64,000 nucleotides of DNA from Apostichopus japonicus (lineage: Eukaryota; Echinodermata; Holothuroidea; Aspidochirotida; Stichopodidae): positions 26,953,989-27,017,988 of the forward strand of contig NC_092572.1 of assembly GCF_037975245.1 (NCBI RefSeq), in the 5' to 3' direction. The notes below the pieces were generated by a model. That model worked only from the letters and a program-made list of their open reading frames with translations, did not search any database and was not told where the DNA came from. Shown here piece after piece: positions 25,746 through 37,818 of the stretch; positions within the stretch are counted from its first letter, which is position 1; every line of letters begins with the position of its first letter. The position numbers were made by a program, and so were the translations under genes.

Positions 25746-27037
25746 GTTTGATATGTTTGCAGTAATACTGCTAGTGAGTGCTTGGATATTAGCATTCACT
25801 ATAGTATATGTGCTAAACAAATTTCCAAACAGTTTCCTTTTGCTAACTAAAAGACATGAGAGAACATTTAATGCTTATGCAGGTTTCAACACCCAACAAA
25901 TATTTAGTTTCCAACATTTTATTCATGTTTAATGCAAACATATTACAACTATGGTAATGATTTTCATTCTGCCTCACATGTCTTTTATATTAGCAAAAGT
26001 TTGAATGAAATTTGTGTTTGTCTATTTTAGTGAATGGCAATTGAAAAGTAGAAGTATATTGTAGTTTCTCTAAGATGAACTTTTTCTAGTTTAAATCTTT
26101 CATCCAATAAGATACAAATTATTACATACATATATTTTTGATAGTGTCATCTTTTTGCATCAGATAGTTGGCCTATAGCATGATATTTTGAAGATATACT
26201 CTGATTCCTGCTTGAAATACTTCTTCTTTCAATGCGCTCTGCAGCAGTCTAAAATGTAAATATAAAGTTATTATTGTTGGAAGATTTTTGTCTATAAATC
26301 TATATTGAGCAACTTAATAATCCACATTTAATTAGGTGAAATTTTGGAAGGCCTGATTGCTGCTTAACTTGCTTAGCAAACCTGTTACTGAAACTGAAAA
26401 GGCATATTTGTAGCTGTGATAGGTTAAGTTGATCTTATTATTGCTTCTCCATAACGAAATATCTCAACAGTGTTGAGTTCTGTGTTGAAAGGATTAAAAC
26501 TAACACCAGAATTCTATTAAGTCAGGAAGCATCAAAAACTTGTGTTACATCGCATGTACTGACTAATTTTTGTCACTGCCATGAGCTACCTTGCACAAAT
26601 GGCTTATCGAGTCAACTAGAATATTGCCCTGTTTTATCGATGTCTTGTGCCTTATCATTCAATTCTTATACCCTATCAATTATTGTCACTGACTGTATTT
26701 AAAATAATCATAGGAAACCGTCCAATGTCAGTGAACTTCATGGCAATTTAAAAGACTAATAATAAAGGCTATAATATTTCTGTGGGAAGAAAAGGTTGAA
26801 TTGGAAAAATAAAAGTCTGCAGCTTAAAAATTGACTTGAGAGAAATTAAACTGAGTTTGCTATAAAATGGTTAAAACATTAGTGAAATAATAAATATTTG
26901 TGCAATCAAATATGTGACATCTTTTGAACTGACGGTTGAATTAGAACATTAAATTGTCCATGCTAGTCTTCACCTAATGGTGGAAATTTTACAGTCTGCT
27001 TCTCAGTGTAATTTAATGTTATTGGCTCATCGTTTAG
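25746..27037 (+). other. Intron between exons J and K
   Basis: A 1.3-kb AT-rich intron with nothing recognised. Confidence 0.5.
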
Positions 27038-27155
27038 ATGTCAAGCATATCAAGGTCTGAAGATCCCAGCCACTTAGCAAAGACCGACAGGGTTTCTGAA
27101 GGAACTTGGCATGATGAAGAGAAAACTGCGGTGACAGAATTTCAGAAAGTAAAAG
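27038..27155 (+). CDS. ZU5-domain gene, exon K (phase-1 exit)
   Basis: The exon follows GCTCATCGTTTAG and ends at GTAAAAG|GTAAGT: 118 nt, phase 0 to 1. It encodes a polar, Ser- and charge-rich peptide, MSSISRSEDPSHLAKTDRVS, then EGTWHDEEKTAVTEFQKVK, probably a flexible linker or helix. It begins with ATG but sits behind a usable acceptor in the right phase, so I read it as internal. The exit phase matters: the leftover G can join either the exon at 33119 (giving Glu) or any 21-nt micro-exon of the array (G+TC giving Val). Confidence 0.75.
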
Positions 27156-27314
27156 GTAAGTGTTCATGCATGTTAGCACTGGTATGGCTAAATCTTAATT
27201 TTATTGTCATCATTATATATATAGTTAAAGTTGTGCCTTTCAAGCTTTTGCTGCTGAGTTAATTAGCTGGTAAGCAGTGTTGATACAGTGTTAACACTTC
27301 ACTGAAGTTCAAAT

Positions 27315-30245
27315 GGAGAGGCATTAACTCTGTGGCATGAATAAGCCCTGATGAATATAGACTAGTCCAAGCCATTCACACTACTTACAAGTACAACTCT
27401 CTCAGGCAAACCGTTCCAGTCATTCACGACCCTATAAGAAAACAAGTTATGCCGGATATTAATCCTACATTGTGACTTTTGGAGTTTCAGACAAAATCCT
27501 CTGGTACAACTACTATCAGCAAATATGTGAAGGACACACTGTAAGAACCATACACAATCTTGAAAACCTCATTGAAGTCACCACGTAACCTCTTAAGCTC
27601 CAGTTTGGTGAGATTTAACAGTTGTAACCGCCTATAATACAGAACACCATTTAAGGAACTAATCATCCTAGTAGCCCTCCTCTGGATCTTTTCGAGGGCT
27701 TCCTTATCCTTAGCAAAATATGGGTTCCAAACCTGCACGACATACTCCAGATGAGACCTGTTCCCGATTAACTGCTTATAAAGCCTAACAACTATGTCCT
27801 CTTTAAGGAAAATGAAGTTCCTCTTGATCATACCTAAAACCCGATTACCTCTTGTAGCAGCTTTAGAAGGTTACAGAGATGAGTCAAGGTAGATACCTAG
27901 GTCTCTTTCAACAACGACCTCCTGTAACTCCTCACCATTAAGCTTGTATGTACACTTTTGGTTACAACTACCAATATGCATCACCTTGCATTTATCAATA
28001 TTAACAAGCATTTGTCAACCCTGATACTAGGAGAAAACCTTAATCAAATCCGTTTGAAATTTCTCAGAATGGCTTTTGGAAGAGACCTCAAAATACAATT
28101 TGGCCTAATCAGCAAACTTCTTAGCTGTACACTATCTATCACTGTACAGTATCTCCGTCAATGTCATTTACATAGGCAACAAACAACAAGAAACCAAAAC
28201 AGACCCCTTGTGGAACCCCACTAGTAACGTCCTGCCAAGAAGAAGCACAGCCTTTAATTGCCACCCTTTGTTTCATATTACCAAGCCAATTCTCGATCCC
28301 AGACAGTAAATTCCTATTGACACCCATACCCTTCAGCATAAGTAAAAGACGCTGGTGGAATTTTATCAAAGGCCTTCTGGAATTCCAGGAACACAAAATC
28401 TACAGACTTTTGCCTATTTGGTGAGCTTGTTACATCTTCCATAAACTCAAGAATATTAGTGAGACAAGACCTTGTTTGACAAAAGCCATGTTGAGACTCT
28501 CTGATCAAAGACTGACTAAAGAAGTGACTGACCATAGACTTTTTTAACAATAGATTCCTTGACCTTGCAAACAACACTAATGAGCCAACGGGCCTATAAT
28601 TACATGGCTTAGATTTATCACCCTTCTTGAAAATTTGGGTTATATTAGCACATCTCTAGTCCTTAGGAACATCAACTTCATTCATAAATTTACTAAAAAC
28701 CAATGAGAGTCGAACGCAGAAATGGTGTGCAAAAGTATTCTACAAGTACGGATAGATTGCATCATGTCCAGAAGCTTTAGAAACATTTAGACAAAGCAGC
28801 TCCTTTAAGACAACATCATAAACAATTAAGAACGTATCCAGTTTAGGACCATCACTTCTCCCCTGCAAATCTGGAATACTACTCATATCTTACATTATTA
28901 ACACCAACACGAAATAGTTCTTTAAAAGATCTGCAAGATCCTGACTATCAGTAACTATATTTTCCGCCTGCGGTGCCCTAAGAGAAACAACTGCATCTTT
29001 AACTTTCTGCTGTGACCTGATATTATAAAAGAAGGTCTTTGGGTTATCCTTAATATTTAAGGCAATGTTTTTTTTTCTTCAAAATTCAACTTTTTATTAG
29101 AGACTAATCGTTCTACCTTCAGCTGATGAAATTTGAACTTGGCCAAAGAGATTTAAAATTAGTCTTAAAATCAACTTTCTAATCAACATTCTACGTTTTT
29201 GCCTTATTGCGCACCAAACTTTCTTATTCATCCAGTAAACCATACTACTTTAACACCACGATTCTTCCACGGAACATGATTTTCCATAATGACCTTTAAC
29301 TTATCAGCTAAACAAATCCAAGACTGAAAAGCACTCATATCTCTAATCAATTGAATCCAATCTGTACCCTTTGGTAAGGTTTCAATCGCCTCTGTATCTG
29401 ATCTCGAAAAAATCAGGGACCTTTTCCTTGCTAACAGAATTTACGACCTTGCAAACAACATCAAAAGTTAGTATATCATGATCGCTAGTTCCCAGTTTTC
29501 TTAGACCCGTCAACTCAACAACATTACTTTGATCAGAACTCAAAACAAGATACAGCATGCTATCCTCCCTAATGGGGAAATTAACATATTGATGTAAAAA
29601 ACAATCTTTCACAGCGTCTAGGAAGTAATTAACCTTCCTACTTCTGGAACCATCTATCCAATTAATGTCAGGAAAATTAAAGTTGCCTATTATAACAACA
29701 TTTCCTTTAGCAGCCTTTCTAATTGAATCAAACACAAGACATCGGTATATTCGCTGTTGTTAGGAGACCGGTAAACAACACCAATAGTTTTAACATCACT
29801 GGACCTCTTGGAGATGTCTGTGGACAACTCGCACCAGACAGAATTTACGAAAGAACCTTGCAACTGAGATTTCTCAACACATGCAATATCATCCCTAACA
29901 TACAGAAAAACTCCCCCGTAAATACCATTATGAGTATCTCTCCTGCTCTGACGTTACACAACATACCCTGGGTGAGAAACCTCAGCACTATCAATATCCT
30001 CCCTTAACCAAGATTATGTGATACCAAGCACATCAGGTTTTAGATCCTCAAGAAGAAGAGTAAATTCAGCAAAAAGTTTACGAATACTTCTGGCATTGGT
30101 TAAGACAATCTTCAGTATATCCCTAAAACTATGTACCTTAGCATGCCTCCTGATAATGTTAAAAGTATGACTATCACTTTCCTTGCAAACGCCTATAAAC
30201 ACCTCCACTAGAAACATAATCCTCATCCAAATTTACACCTGCCCT
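27315..30245 (-). mobile_element. CR1-type LINE, full domain order but dead
   Basis: On the minus strand the order is endonuclease (LTNARSIRKLFAEF, LEDLKPDVLGIT at 30014-30100; NVVIIGNFNFPDINWIDG and LGTSDHDILTF at 29400-29710), reverse transcriptase (SQHGFCQTRSCLTNILEF, VDFVFLEFQKAFDKIP, then VTSGVPQGVCFGFLLF at 28139-28577) and the CR1-like tail (YKQLIGNRSHLEYVVQVWNP, EKIQRRATRMI at 27487-27831, then NLFSYRVVNDWNGLPE). Several frameshifts break the frame. At about 28104-28115 the catalytic FADD motif reads FAD-stop (GAT TAG). It lies in the intron after exon K, opposite to the host gene. Confidence 0.88.
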
Positions 30246-33118
30246 TATCGCCCCCAAGTCAGTTCAGAAGCATTACGCTAAAGGTTCCGCAGAGAAACCT
30301 GGTCCAGTACCCTATCAAATTACCCAGTTATGTTGGTACAAGTCAGTTTCCTCCAAATAATGTAATTATAAACTCCCTGGAAGGGGGGGGGGACAGGTCC
30401 AGGCTGTTTATTAGGTGCAAAACTAGGAAAATCTCCCTCAAAGCAATATCTGCAGACAAATCCTCTATGATTACCTTTGCCTGCCAAAGTTCTGGCAAAT
30501 AGACCGTGCTAGGATCATGCTGGTCCTACAACATCACCAAACATACCTGTAAACAACATGTTGTAATCTGCCCCTCCATCGTGACTTAGGGTTGTGAAGA
30601 GAAATAAACAATGTGTTATACAATGAAGAGTAAGGACATTATGGAACAAACCTTAAGCAGAAGTAAGACTCGATAACACCAGGTTGGTTATATTGTACAC
30701 ATTTGCATTCGATAATTCCCTGGATCAGAACCCAGTAGAAACAACTTGACATTTTCTGGGGATAACACTGCTTTTATGGCAAAACTGTGCGCAGAGGTGC
30801 AAAGGGGAGTATCAAAACGGGATTTCTGGCTGTGGTTAGATCCGATTCAAGTCTTGTTGGAATCATACCTCTGTACAGTACAGCAGTTTAGCAGTGATAG
30901 AGAGCAATGATCCTCCACAAAGAGTGGCTAAAAATTGAGAGGCAGTCATAGTGGTATCACTGACAGCAGCACATGTACAGTTTCTATGAAAAAGACTTGA
31001 TCTAGTTATTGAACGTGGCTGTGTATTACAGTTTGTTTATCAAACCTCTGTATCCAAGCCATTGCACATAGGGCTATATGTTACAAATTTGCAATCTGTT
31101 ACCTTTGTCGATAAAATTCCACATCTAGATGTAAAACTGCCCAACAATTGATCTACTGAAGTTTTCTTCTCCTCTGATACCAAAATGTTATATTATAGCT
31201 AGGCTAAGTCTGTATATGTGTAGTGTAGGCCTATGTAGCGCAAAGACGTAAGTTTGGAAACTATTGTAACTTATCGTGACCTAACGTCCTCTTCAGGAAT
31301 TATACCGTGGGCTTTCATGGGCTGAGCCAACAGCTTGGCAGACTGTTGTAACATAAGTGTGGTGAGCATATTATTGTGTTGGTGCACGCGTCTTGGTTTT
31401 TTGTCATTACCACTTTGATCTATTTATTTAATGGCCAATGAAACTGATCACCATATTCACCTCATGACAGTGGCAATCTGAAATTGAGTAAGCTAAATGA
31501 TAAGGCACAGTCAGCTGTCATTCTGCAAATTGTAACAGTGTCAGGCTTTTAGGCATATCCTACAAGTTAGGTGCACACCAGACTACTGAACCATGCCTAA
31601 AGGTAGCCATTGACTACGGAGCAACTGTCACCCCTAGTATCCGGCTAGCCTAAGTATATGTTGATCTTAGCTCTAGCCTATATATCTACCTAATATTTAC
31701 CTTAATTATTCGGATTGACTGCTTAAACAATGTGCCCATATGTTGGAAATACAATTGTCTTTATCAAAACACACAATGCAACTTTATTATATATACACTG
31801 GACCTCTGAAACTCAGAGAAAGTGTATAGATCTCCAAATAAAGCAAGTGCATTGCGAATGACGAATCAAAAAAAATCTCCCAATATTCCCCAAATTTGTC
31901 TATTAATCTTGTCTATCGTGTAACTTGGTATGGAGGAAGTTAGATGTAGGCTTAACGCTGTACTGCTCGAACACGTGTTGCACAAAAATGTGGGGGGGGG
32001 GGTGAAGCATTATACTACTCGGAATGCACCGTCAAAAAAACAGTCAGTTGTTTCAGGTGATGAATGTAGACGGGCGAGCTATGAAAACTGCTTGCGCCTA
32101 AATTCAGGTGCCAAATGAGTTCATTCATTGAGACACACTTTTCCATGTGATAAATCCGGTGTGAACTACTGCGCGTTATGGTGTTCTAGCTTTTGCTTGG
32201 TAAACGTCTTCCAGAAAGCTCATATTTCCATTTTGTTGCCATGCATGTGAGATATTCATAAGACCTAGATGTAGTTACTGCACCACAAATAGTTTTGATT
32301 AATACAGTCCACAAGAAATCTAATTCAAATAAAAAACAAACAAAAAACAATGAAGTTTTATTTTCTCAGGTTGCAGTTTTAAGTATACCTATTAATTCTC
32401 TACATTGCACTTTTTAAATTATGTCTTCCTATATTATTTCCATGTTAATCTGTCAGCACTGTTTACTGCATTTAACACAACTTTGAGAACAATGCACAAT
32501 TCTGAAAATTGTTATGGAGGCTTCCATAACTGATTTCAAAGAAGGGAATTGAAATTCTGATTACTTCAGGTTGTCAACCGTTGGTCAATATTGAATGGTC
32601 ATTAGGATTCTATTTTAAAAATATTGAGTTTTATTTTCACTTAACAGCACAGTAAGTAACCATTCCAATCTCTTGCAGAAAGTACACATATTTACAAATA
32701 TGTTTCATACCCATACATGCAAAAAGTCATTTACATGCAGATATGTACCAAACTTGAAATACCCATAAGCGCAGTATTAGAAGAGAAGCGTTGTATTGTT
32801 TATCATTGTGTTTACGATTGATGAAGATTGAAACTTAATTCAATGTTTTTCTTCTGCTGAAACATATGAATTGTTATAACAGTTGAAGGTGTTTCCAGGA
32901 AATGTAAGTACCATTTTTGTTCAGTAATATGTAAAAAAAAATGTTATAAACTGCTAGAACTACTATCTTCATTTTTGGTTATTATAAATATTTATACAAT
33001 TAAAATTCTGATTCCCTCTGTCTTGAAACAATAAGCCCAACGTACTGTGACATACATGTGGCACAGTTACAATTCTGATTGTTGACAACCAGATGTGTGA
33101 AAAAAAAGTTGTTTCCAG
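30246..33118 (+). other. Intron sequence between the CR1 copy and the candidate terminal exon
   Basis: AT-rich sequence with a run of ten G near 30385 and another near 31992. I found no supported exon. The open frame at 31930-32118 crosses the G-run and has no splice signals. Confidence 0.4.
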
Positions 33119-33237
33119 AAGTGTCAGTCAGAGAATTCTTCAAAGGTAACCGCAGTGATTTCAGAGACAGCAGCTTCTCAATTAGTCTACCAGAACTAGA
33201 TATGACCTATATGGCAGCCAATACAAATAATCGCTAG
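33119..33237 (+). CDS. Candidate terminal exon L of the ZU5-domain gene
   Basis: The exon follows GTTGTTTCCAG and is open in phase 1 (G of exon K plus AA gives Glu). It encodes EVSVREFFKGNRSDFRDSSF, then SISLPELDMTYMAANTNNR and TAG at 33235-33237. Phase agreement, coding-like composition and the likeness of VREFFKGNR to ITSFFKVGQ in exon J support it. Inside it, AAAG|GTAACC at 33145/33146 is a possible alternative donor, also phase 1, which would leave the stop codon unused and let the transcript continue into the micro-exon array. No clear AATAAA was seen soon after the stop, which weakens the case for a true 3' end. Confidence 0.5.
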
Positions 33238-34511
33238 CTGTTTCACATCACAAGTGACTCTTCAATTTTATCCAGGATAATATTAGATGTTTGTATATAT
33301 AATCCAATATACCAATGCACAGACAATGTGACCAATGTTTGAAACAGGAGATATGTGTATGCAGCCTACATTTGGCAGTTATAAAGCTATTAATCTTTCT
33401 ATATTAACCTTCTCTTACTTCATTCTTCAGGCTTACAATTTAACTATTTTAGCTGTAACTCTTCTGGCTAAAATCAAATTCTGACTTGTTTTTCCTTTGA
33501 ATTAATACGAAGGCAGCATTGGTCTTGCACTGACAGAAAAATGCAAGTGGATGTTAGTTTACATGTGCATGGTGAAATCCAATGGTATTTAGCAAGGAAA
33601 TTGCCTGAAGTTTGAGCCTGCTGTTTTTGAATGGTTGCAAGACATGTGGCTATCTGCAATTCCATGGTACATGTTATAATGTTACAAGTTTGCCAAGACG
33701 TGTCAAATAGTTACCACATGCAACTGGTGCATATCAGAAGTGATTGTATTTTATACTGTGTTGGGTTGGAAGAGGGTGAAAAATGGTAAAACCCATGAAA
33801 TGCAGATGGTTTATTCATAGCAAAGATATCCACTATGCAGTTAAAGTCAACAACAGACAACGCTTTGAAGCTTGATGGAACATCACACTAAGTGATTGGA
33901 AGAAGAATCCAATCGATTGTCGTAGAGAAAGTCAGAGAATAATCATGGTTAAATTGAAAGGAACCTTAATAGCTGAATTTGCATCAGTAGGTACAAGTAT
34001 CATACAGTTCTTTGAGTTGAAACATTGCTTAAAGTAACCAGAGGTCACAAATTGAAAACTAACATGATAACTTCAAAAGTGAACATTGGATGAACTCAAT
34101 CCCTTTTAATCGACAAATCGCGTAGTGCTTATTTACATGATTCTTTTTAGTAAGAAGAATATGTAGAGGTCAAAGATCAGAGGCATAACTAAATGTTGTA
34201 AATTATACTTAATTTGTGGATCCATGGTAGTTAGAGCAAGGACCATATCATTGTAACTGCAAAAACAGAATTGAGTGCATGTCATACATCTTGTGTGTAG
34301 CCATATTAGTAAGCAGAAGAATCCTTATATATTGGTAGAGTTGAAAGTCATTTGAAGTCACACAATATCAGTGTATGAAATTTGTTGAGCTGTGCTGGTG
34401 CTAGAGTATGTTTGTGACTCCTAGGGTTAAAATGGTTACTCAAATACTACAGGGTGGGTGAACTGCAAACCTTGCTATGTAGAAGCACCCACCATTTAGA
34501 GCGCAAGTTCC
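33238..34511. other. Stretch between candidate terminal exon and the array
   Basis: AT-rich sequence, 3'UTR or intron depending on how exon L is spliced. It carries a copy of the AGGTCA-rich repeat near 34025-34390 and no supported exon. Confidence 0.45.
34025..34390. repeat. AGGTCA-rich dispersed repeat, copy 4
   Basis: Contains CCAGAGGTCACAAATTG, ACATGATAACTTCAAAAG, GTAGAGGTCAAAGATCAGAG and TTGAAAGTCATTTGAAGTCA, shared in part with the copies near 9783 and 25225. It abuts the start of the micro-exon array. Confidence 0.5.
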
Positions 34512-34975
34512 ATGTGATCAGATGTATTTAGTTTAAATTAATAGAGACTGTATCAAGATTTTCTTGGATACCAATTTGTTTAGTCATTTAAAATTGTAAT
34601 ATTTTAAATGGAACTTTTGGAAGACACTGTACAATTCCATGGAATATTTTATACTGTTACAAGGTAATCACAAATGTGAGTTCTGTATTACACTTCATCA
34701 CTGTTAATATATTTCCTTCAAGAATGCATCAAGTACCATAAACAGATCCTCCATGTACGTTAGATGGTCTTTCACCCTTTAACAACATGTTCTCATGTAT
34801 GGCTACAGAGTTGCAATTAACTGTAATATTCACAAATAACGCAAAGTGCTTTTGTATCAGAATAGAAAGTATGTAGTTGTCTTCCATAAATGCTTCTAAT
34901 TGGATACAATTGATGAATCTGAGTTATATGTTCCATGCAATTGAAAGTTTATTCATGAGTTGTGTTTAATTAATG

Positions 34976-34996
34976 TCAGATTTACTTTTTACGCAT
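34976..34996 (+). pseudogene. Micro-exon relic, acceptor lost
   Basis: A 21-mer in the expected place, phase 1 reading RFTFYA, donor GTAATT. The base pair before it is TG instead of AG, so the 3' splice site is gone. It is the first recognisable copy of the array. Confidence 0.6.
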
Positions 34997-35451
34997 GTAA
35001 TTTTCTAGTAATAATTCAATTAAATGAAGACCTTCATTAATATTTCGTGGATATCAATTTGTTCAGTCATTTGAAATCATGATAACTTAAAAGGATGTTT
35101 TGGTAGAGACTGTACAATTCTATGGTATATGTCATACTGTAACAAGATCATCACAAACGTGAGTTGTGTACTACCATCATCACTGTAAAAATCTTGCCTT
35201 TGAGAAGGCATCAAGTATCATAGATCCTTCATGTCAGTTGGTAATTCTCCCTTTAATAAAATGTTATTCTCATGCATGACCAAAGAGTTTTAATTAATTG
35301 TAATTTTCACAAGTAAACTGTAGTGGTTGTGTATCAGAATAGAAAAGCTGTAGTTTCTTTCCATATATTATTCTGATTGGATGCAATTGATGAATCTGAG
35401 TTCTGTGTTTCCTTAAATAGTTTTTTTTTCATGAATTTTGTTTACTTTCAG

Positions 35452-35472
35452 TCGGAGATGTTTTCTATAAAC
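35452..35472 (+). CDS. Micro-exon 1 (21 nt), GDVFYK
   Basis: Acceptor TTTACTTTCAG, donor GTAAGTTAG. In phase 1 the six whole codons read GDVFYK; it starts TC and ends C. It is the first intact copy, with a class B acceptor. The intron to the next is 491 nt. Confidence 0.75.
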
Positions 35473-35963
35473 GTAAGTTAGTCCCTTCGTGACAAGTGTC
35501 AAACTAATCGGATGTCTTTATTTTAAATGAATAGAAACCTTTATCAATATTGTCTTTAATATCAATTTGTTCTCTCATTTAAATTCTGATAACTTAAGAC
35601 GATATTTTGGTAGAGACTGTACAATTCCATGTTATATATTATACTGTAACAACCTAATCACCACGGCATTTCTGTATTACAATGCATAACCTGTAAATAT
35701 CTGCCTTTAAGAAGGCATCAAGTGTCATACACAGATCCCTCAACTCAGGTGTTATTTCTCCCTTCCATAACATGTTGTTCTCATGCATGACCACAGAGTT
35801 GCATTTAATTGTAATATTCACAAATAACGCAAAGTGTTTTTGTATCACAAAAGATAAGCCCGTAGTTTTCTTCCATACATGTTTCCATTTGGATGCAATT
35901 TACCAATCTGGGTTCTGTGATTCGTGCAATTGGAGTTTATCCTTGTATTTTATTTGATCACAG

Positions 35964-35984
35964 TCCGAGACGCTACTTTCCGAC
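35964..35984 (+). CDS. Micro-exon 2 (21 nt), RDATFR
   Basis: Acceptor TTTGATCACAG, donor GTAAGTATAG. Phase 1 codons RDATFR; starts TC, ends C. The next unit has lost its micro-exon, so the following intron is 886 nt. Confidence 0.75.
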
Positions 35985-36429
35985 GTAAGTATAGTATTTT
36001 GTAAGTAGTACCAAGACACTAATAAGATGTCTTTATTTTAAGTGAATGTAGACCTGCATCATATTTTCTTGTATATCAATGTGCTCAGTCATATGAAATT
36101 TTGATGACTTCTATCGATTTTTTGGTAGAGACTGTACAATTCTATGGTATATGTCATACTGTAACAAGATAATCACAAACGTGAGTTCTATACTACACTC
36201 AACACTGTGAATATGTTGCCTATAAGAAGGCATCAAGTATAATAGATCATTCATGTCTGTTGTTAATTCTCCCTTTAACAACATGTTGTTCTCATACATG
36301 ATCAAAGAATTTTAATTAATTGGTATATTCACAAGTATTCTGAAGTACTTCGGTATAAGATTCGAAGAGCTGTAGTTTCCTTCCATATATGCTTCTCATT
36401 GGATGCAATTGATGAATCTGAGTTTTGTG

Positions 36430-36490
36430 TTTCCTAAAATTGCAAGTCTTTTTTTTATGAATTTTCTTGAATATCATTTGTTCAGTCATT
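36430..36490 (+). repeat. Unit junction lacking its micro-exon
   Basis: After TTTTTTTTATGAATTTT, where the acceptor and micro-exon should follow, the text jumps to CTTGAATATCATTTGTTCAG, a part normally about 100 nt further on. This deletion removed the acceptor, micro-exon and donor together. Confidence 0.7.
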
Positions 36491-36870
36491 TAAAATCTCA
36501 TCACTTAAAACAATGTGTTGGTAGAGACTGTAAAATGTCATGGTAAATTTTACACTGTCAAACGCTAGTCACCATGGCATTTCTGTATTACAATGCATAA
36601 CCTGTAAATATTTGCCTTTAAGAAGGCATTAAGTATTATATACAGATCCTTCACCTCAGGTGTTATTTCTCCTTACAAATAACATGTCGTTCTCATGCAT
36701 TACCACAGGGTTGCAACTAATTGTAATATTCACAAATATCGCAAAGTGGTTTTGAATCAGACAAGAAAAGCTGTAGTTTTCTTCCATATATGCTTCCATT
36801 TGGATACAATTTAAGAATCTGGGTTCTGTGTTTCCCGTTTGTTTTTTAATTTATGATTTTTTTATCACAG

Positions 36871-36891
36871 TCAGACATGCTTCCTACCAAC
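36871..36891 (+). CDS. Micro-exon 3 (21 nt), RHASYQ
   Basis: Acceptor TTTTTATCACAG, donor GTAAGTATAG. Phase 1 codons RHASYQ; starts TC, ends C. The downstream intron carries a MITE insertion. Confidence 0.75.
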
Positions 36892-37305
36892 GTAAGTATA
36901 GTATTTTGTGAAAAGCACCAAGAAATTAATAAGATGTCTTTATTTTAGGTGAATGCAGGCCTACATCAATATTTTCTTGGATATCAATTTGTAGACATGT
37001 ATAGATATTTGAATTTGATATCAATTTGTTCAGTCATTTAAGAATCCGATAATTTAAACGGATTTTTTGAAAGTTAGAAACTGTACAATTCCATTGTTTA
37101 TGCTACACTTTTACAAGCTAATCACAAAGGGAGTTTTTCATTACAATCCTTAACTTGTAAATATTTTGCCATGAAAAGGGCATCAAGTATCGTATACGGA
37201 GCTTCACCTAAAGTGTTATGTCTCCCCTTAACAACATGTTGTTCTCATGTAGGTCACAGTGTTGCAATTAATTTCCATATTCAAACATATTACATGGTGA
37301 TTGTG

Positions 37306-37687
37306 CAGGGATGTGCCCAGGATTTTCTGAGTGCCGGGTATACTGATCGCTGTCCTATTCTTGAAGGTGCTCAGATGCCAGATGCTGGCACTTGTGTAGC
37401 TTTTTAAGCACATACACAAGTACTAGTTTTGCTAACAATTTACATTGTTTTATTAAAATATATTACGTACCTGGTAAGTAATGTGTCGAGCATGCGTAAC
37501 TGATGCATCATTATTGGTATGATTTTGACAAGGGCTAGGCCCAGTTGTTGAATATATTGTTCGGAATGACGGGAGTTTAGATAAAAATAGTGGTGGGCGG
37601 AATTCCCGATTTTTAAGACAGTGCTGGGCGGTAATTTTTAGTGCTGGGCGAGGCGGGCCAGTGCCGCCCAGAGTGGGCACATCCTTG
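37306..37687. mobile_element. hAT-type MITE inserted in an array unit
   Basis: About 380 bp beginning CAGGGATGTGCCCA and ending TGGGCACATCCTTG, so with imperfect terminal inverted repeats; GC-richer than the array. Sister units read straight through the site (TTCTTGTGTATCAG). TGATTGTG before the element and TGCTTGTC at its far end look like a decayed 8-bp target duplication (6 of 8), which makes the right edge uncertain by about 2 bp. It contains no transposase. It lies in the intron between micro-exons 3 and 4. Confidence 0.8.
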
Positions 37688-37797
37688 CTTGTCTTTCAGA
37701 AAAGAAAGTTTTCTTCGATGCCTGCTTCCTATTGGATGCAAATGATGAGTCTGAGTACTGTGTTTACTGCACTTGAATTTATTCTGTTTTATTACAG

Positions 37798-37818
37798 TCA
37801 GAGAAGCTTTTAACCCAA
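37798..37818 (+). CDS. Micro-exon 4 (21 nt), REAFNP
   Basis: Acceptor TTTTATTACAG, donor GTAAGTATAC. Phase 1 codons REAFNP; starts TC, ends A, so the next junction codon would be ATC (Ile). Confidence 0.75.

Noticed and set aside
29723-30007. Plus-strand open frame of 94 codons
   Set aside because: It is antisense to the endonuclease part of the CR1 element.
31930-32118. 62-codon plus-strand open frame
   Set aside because: It crosses a run of ten G, has no splice signals and no recognisable features.
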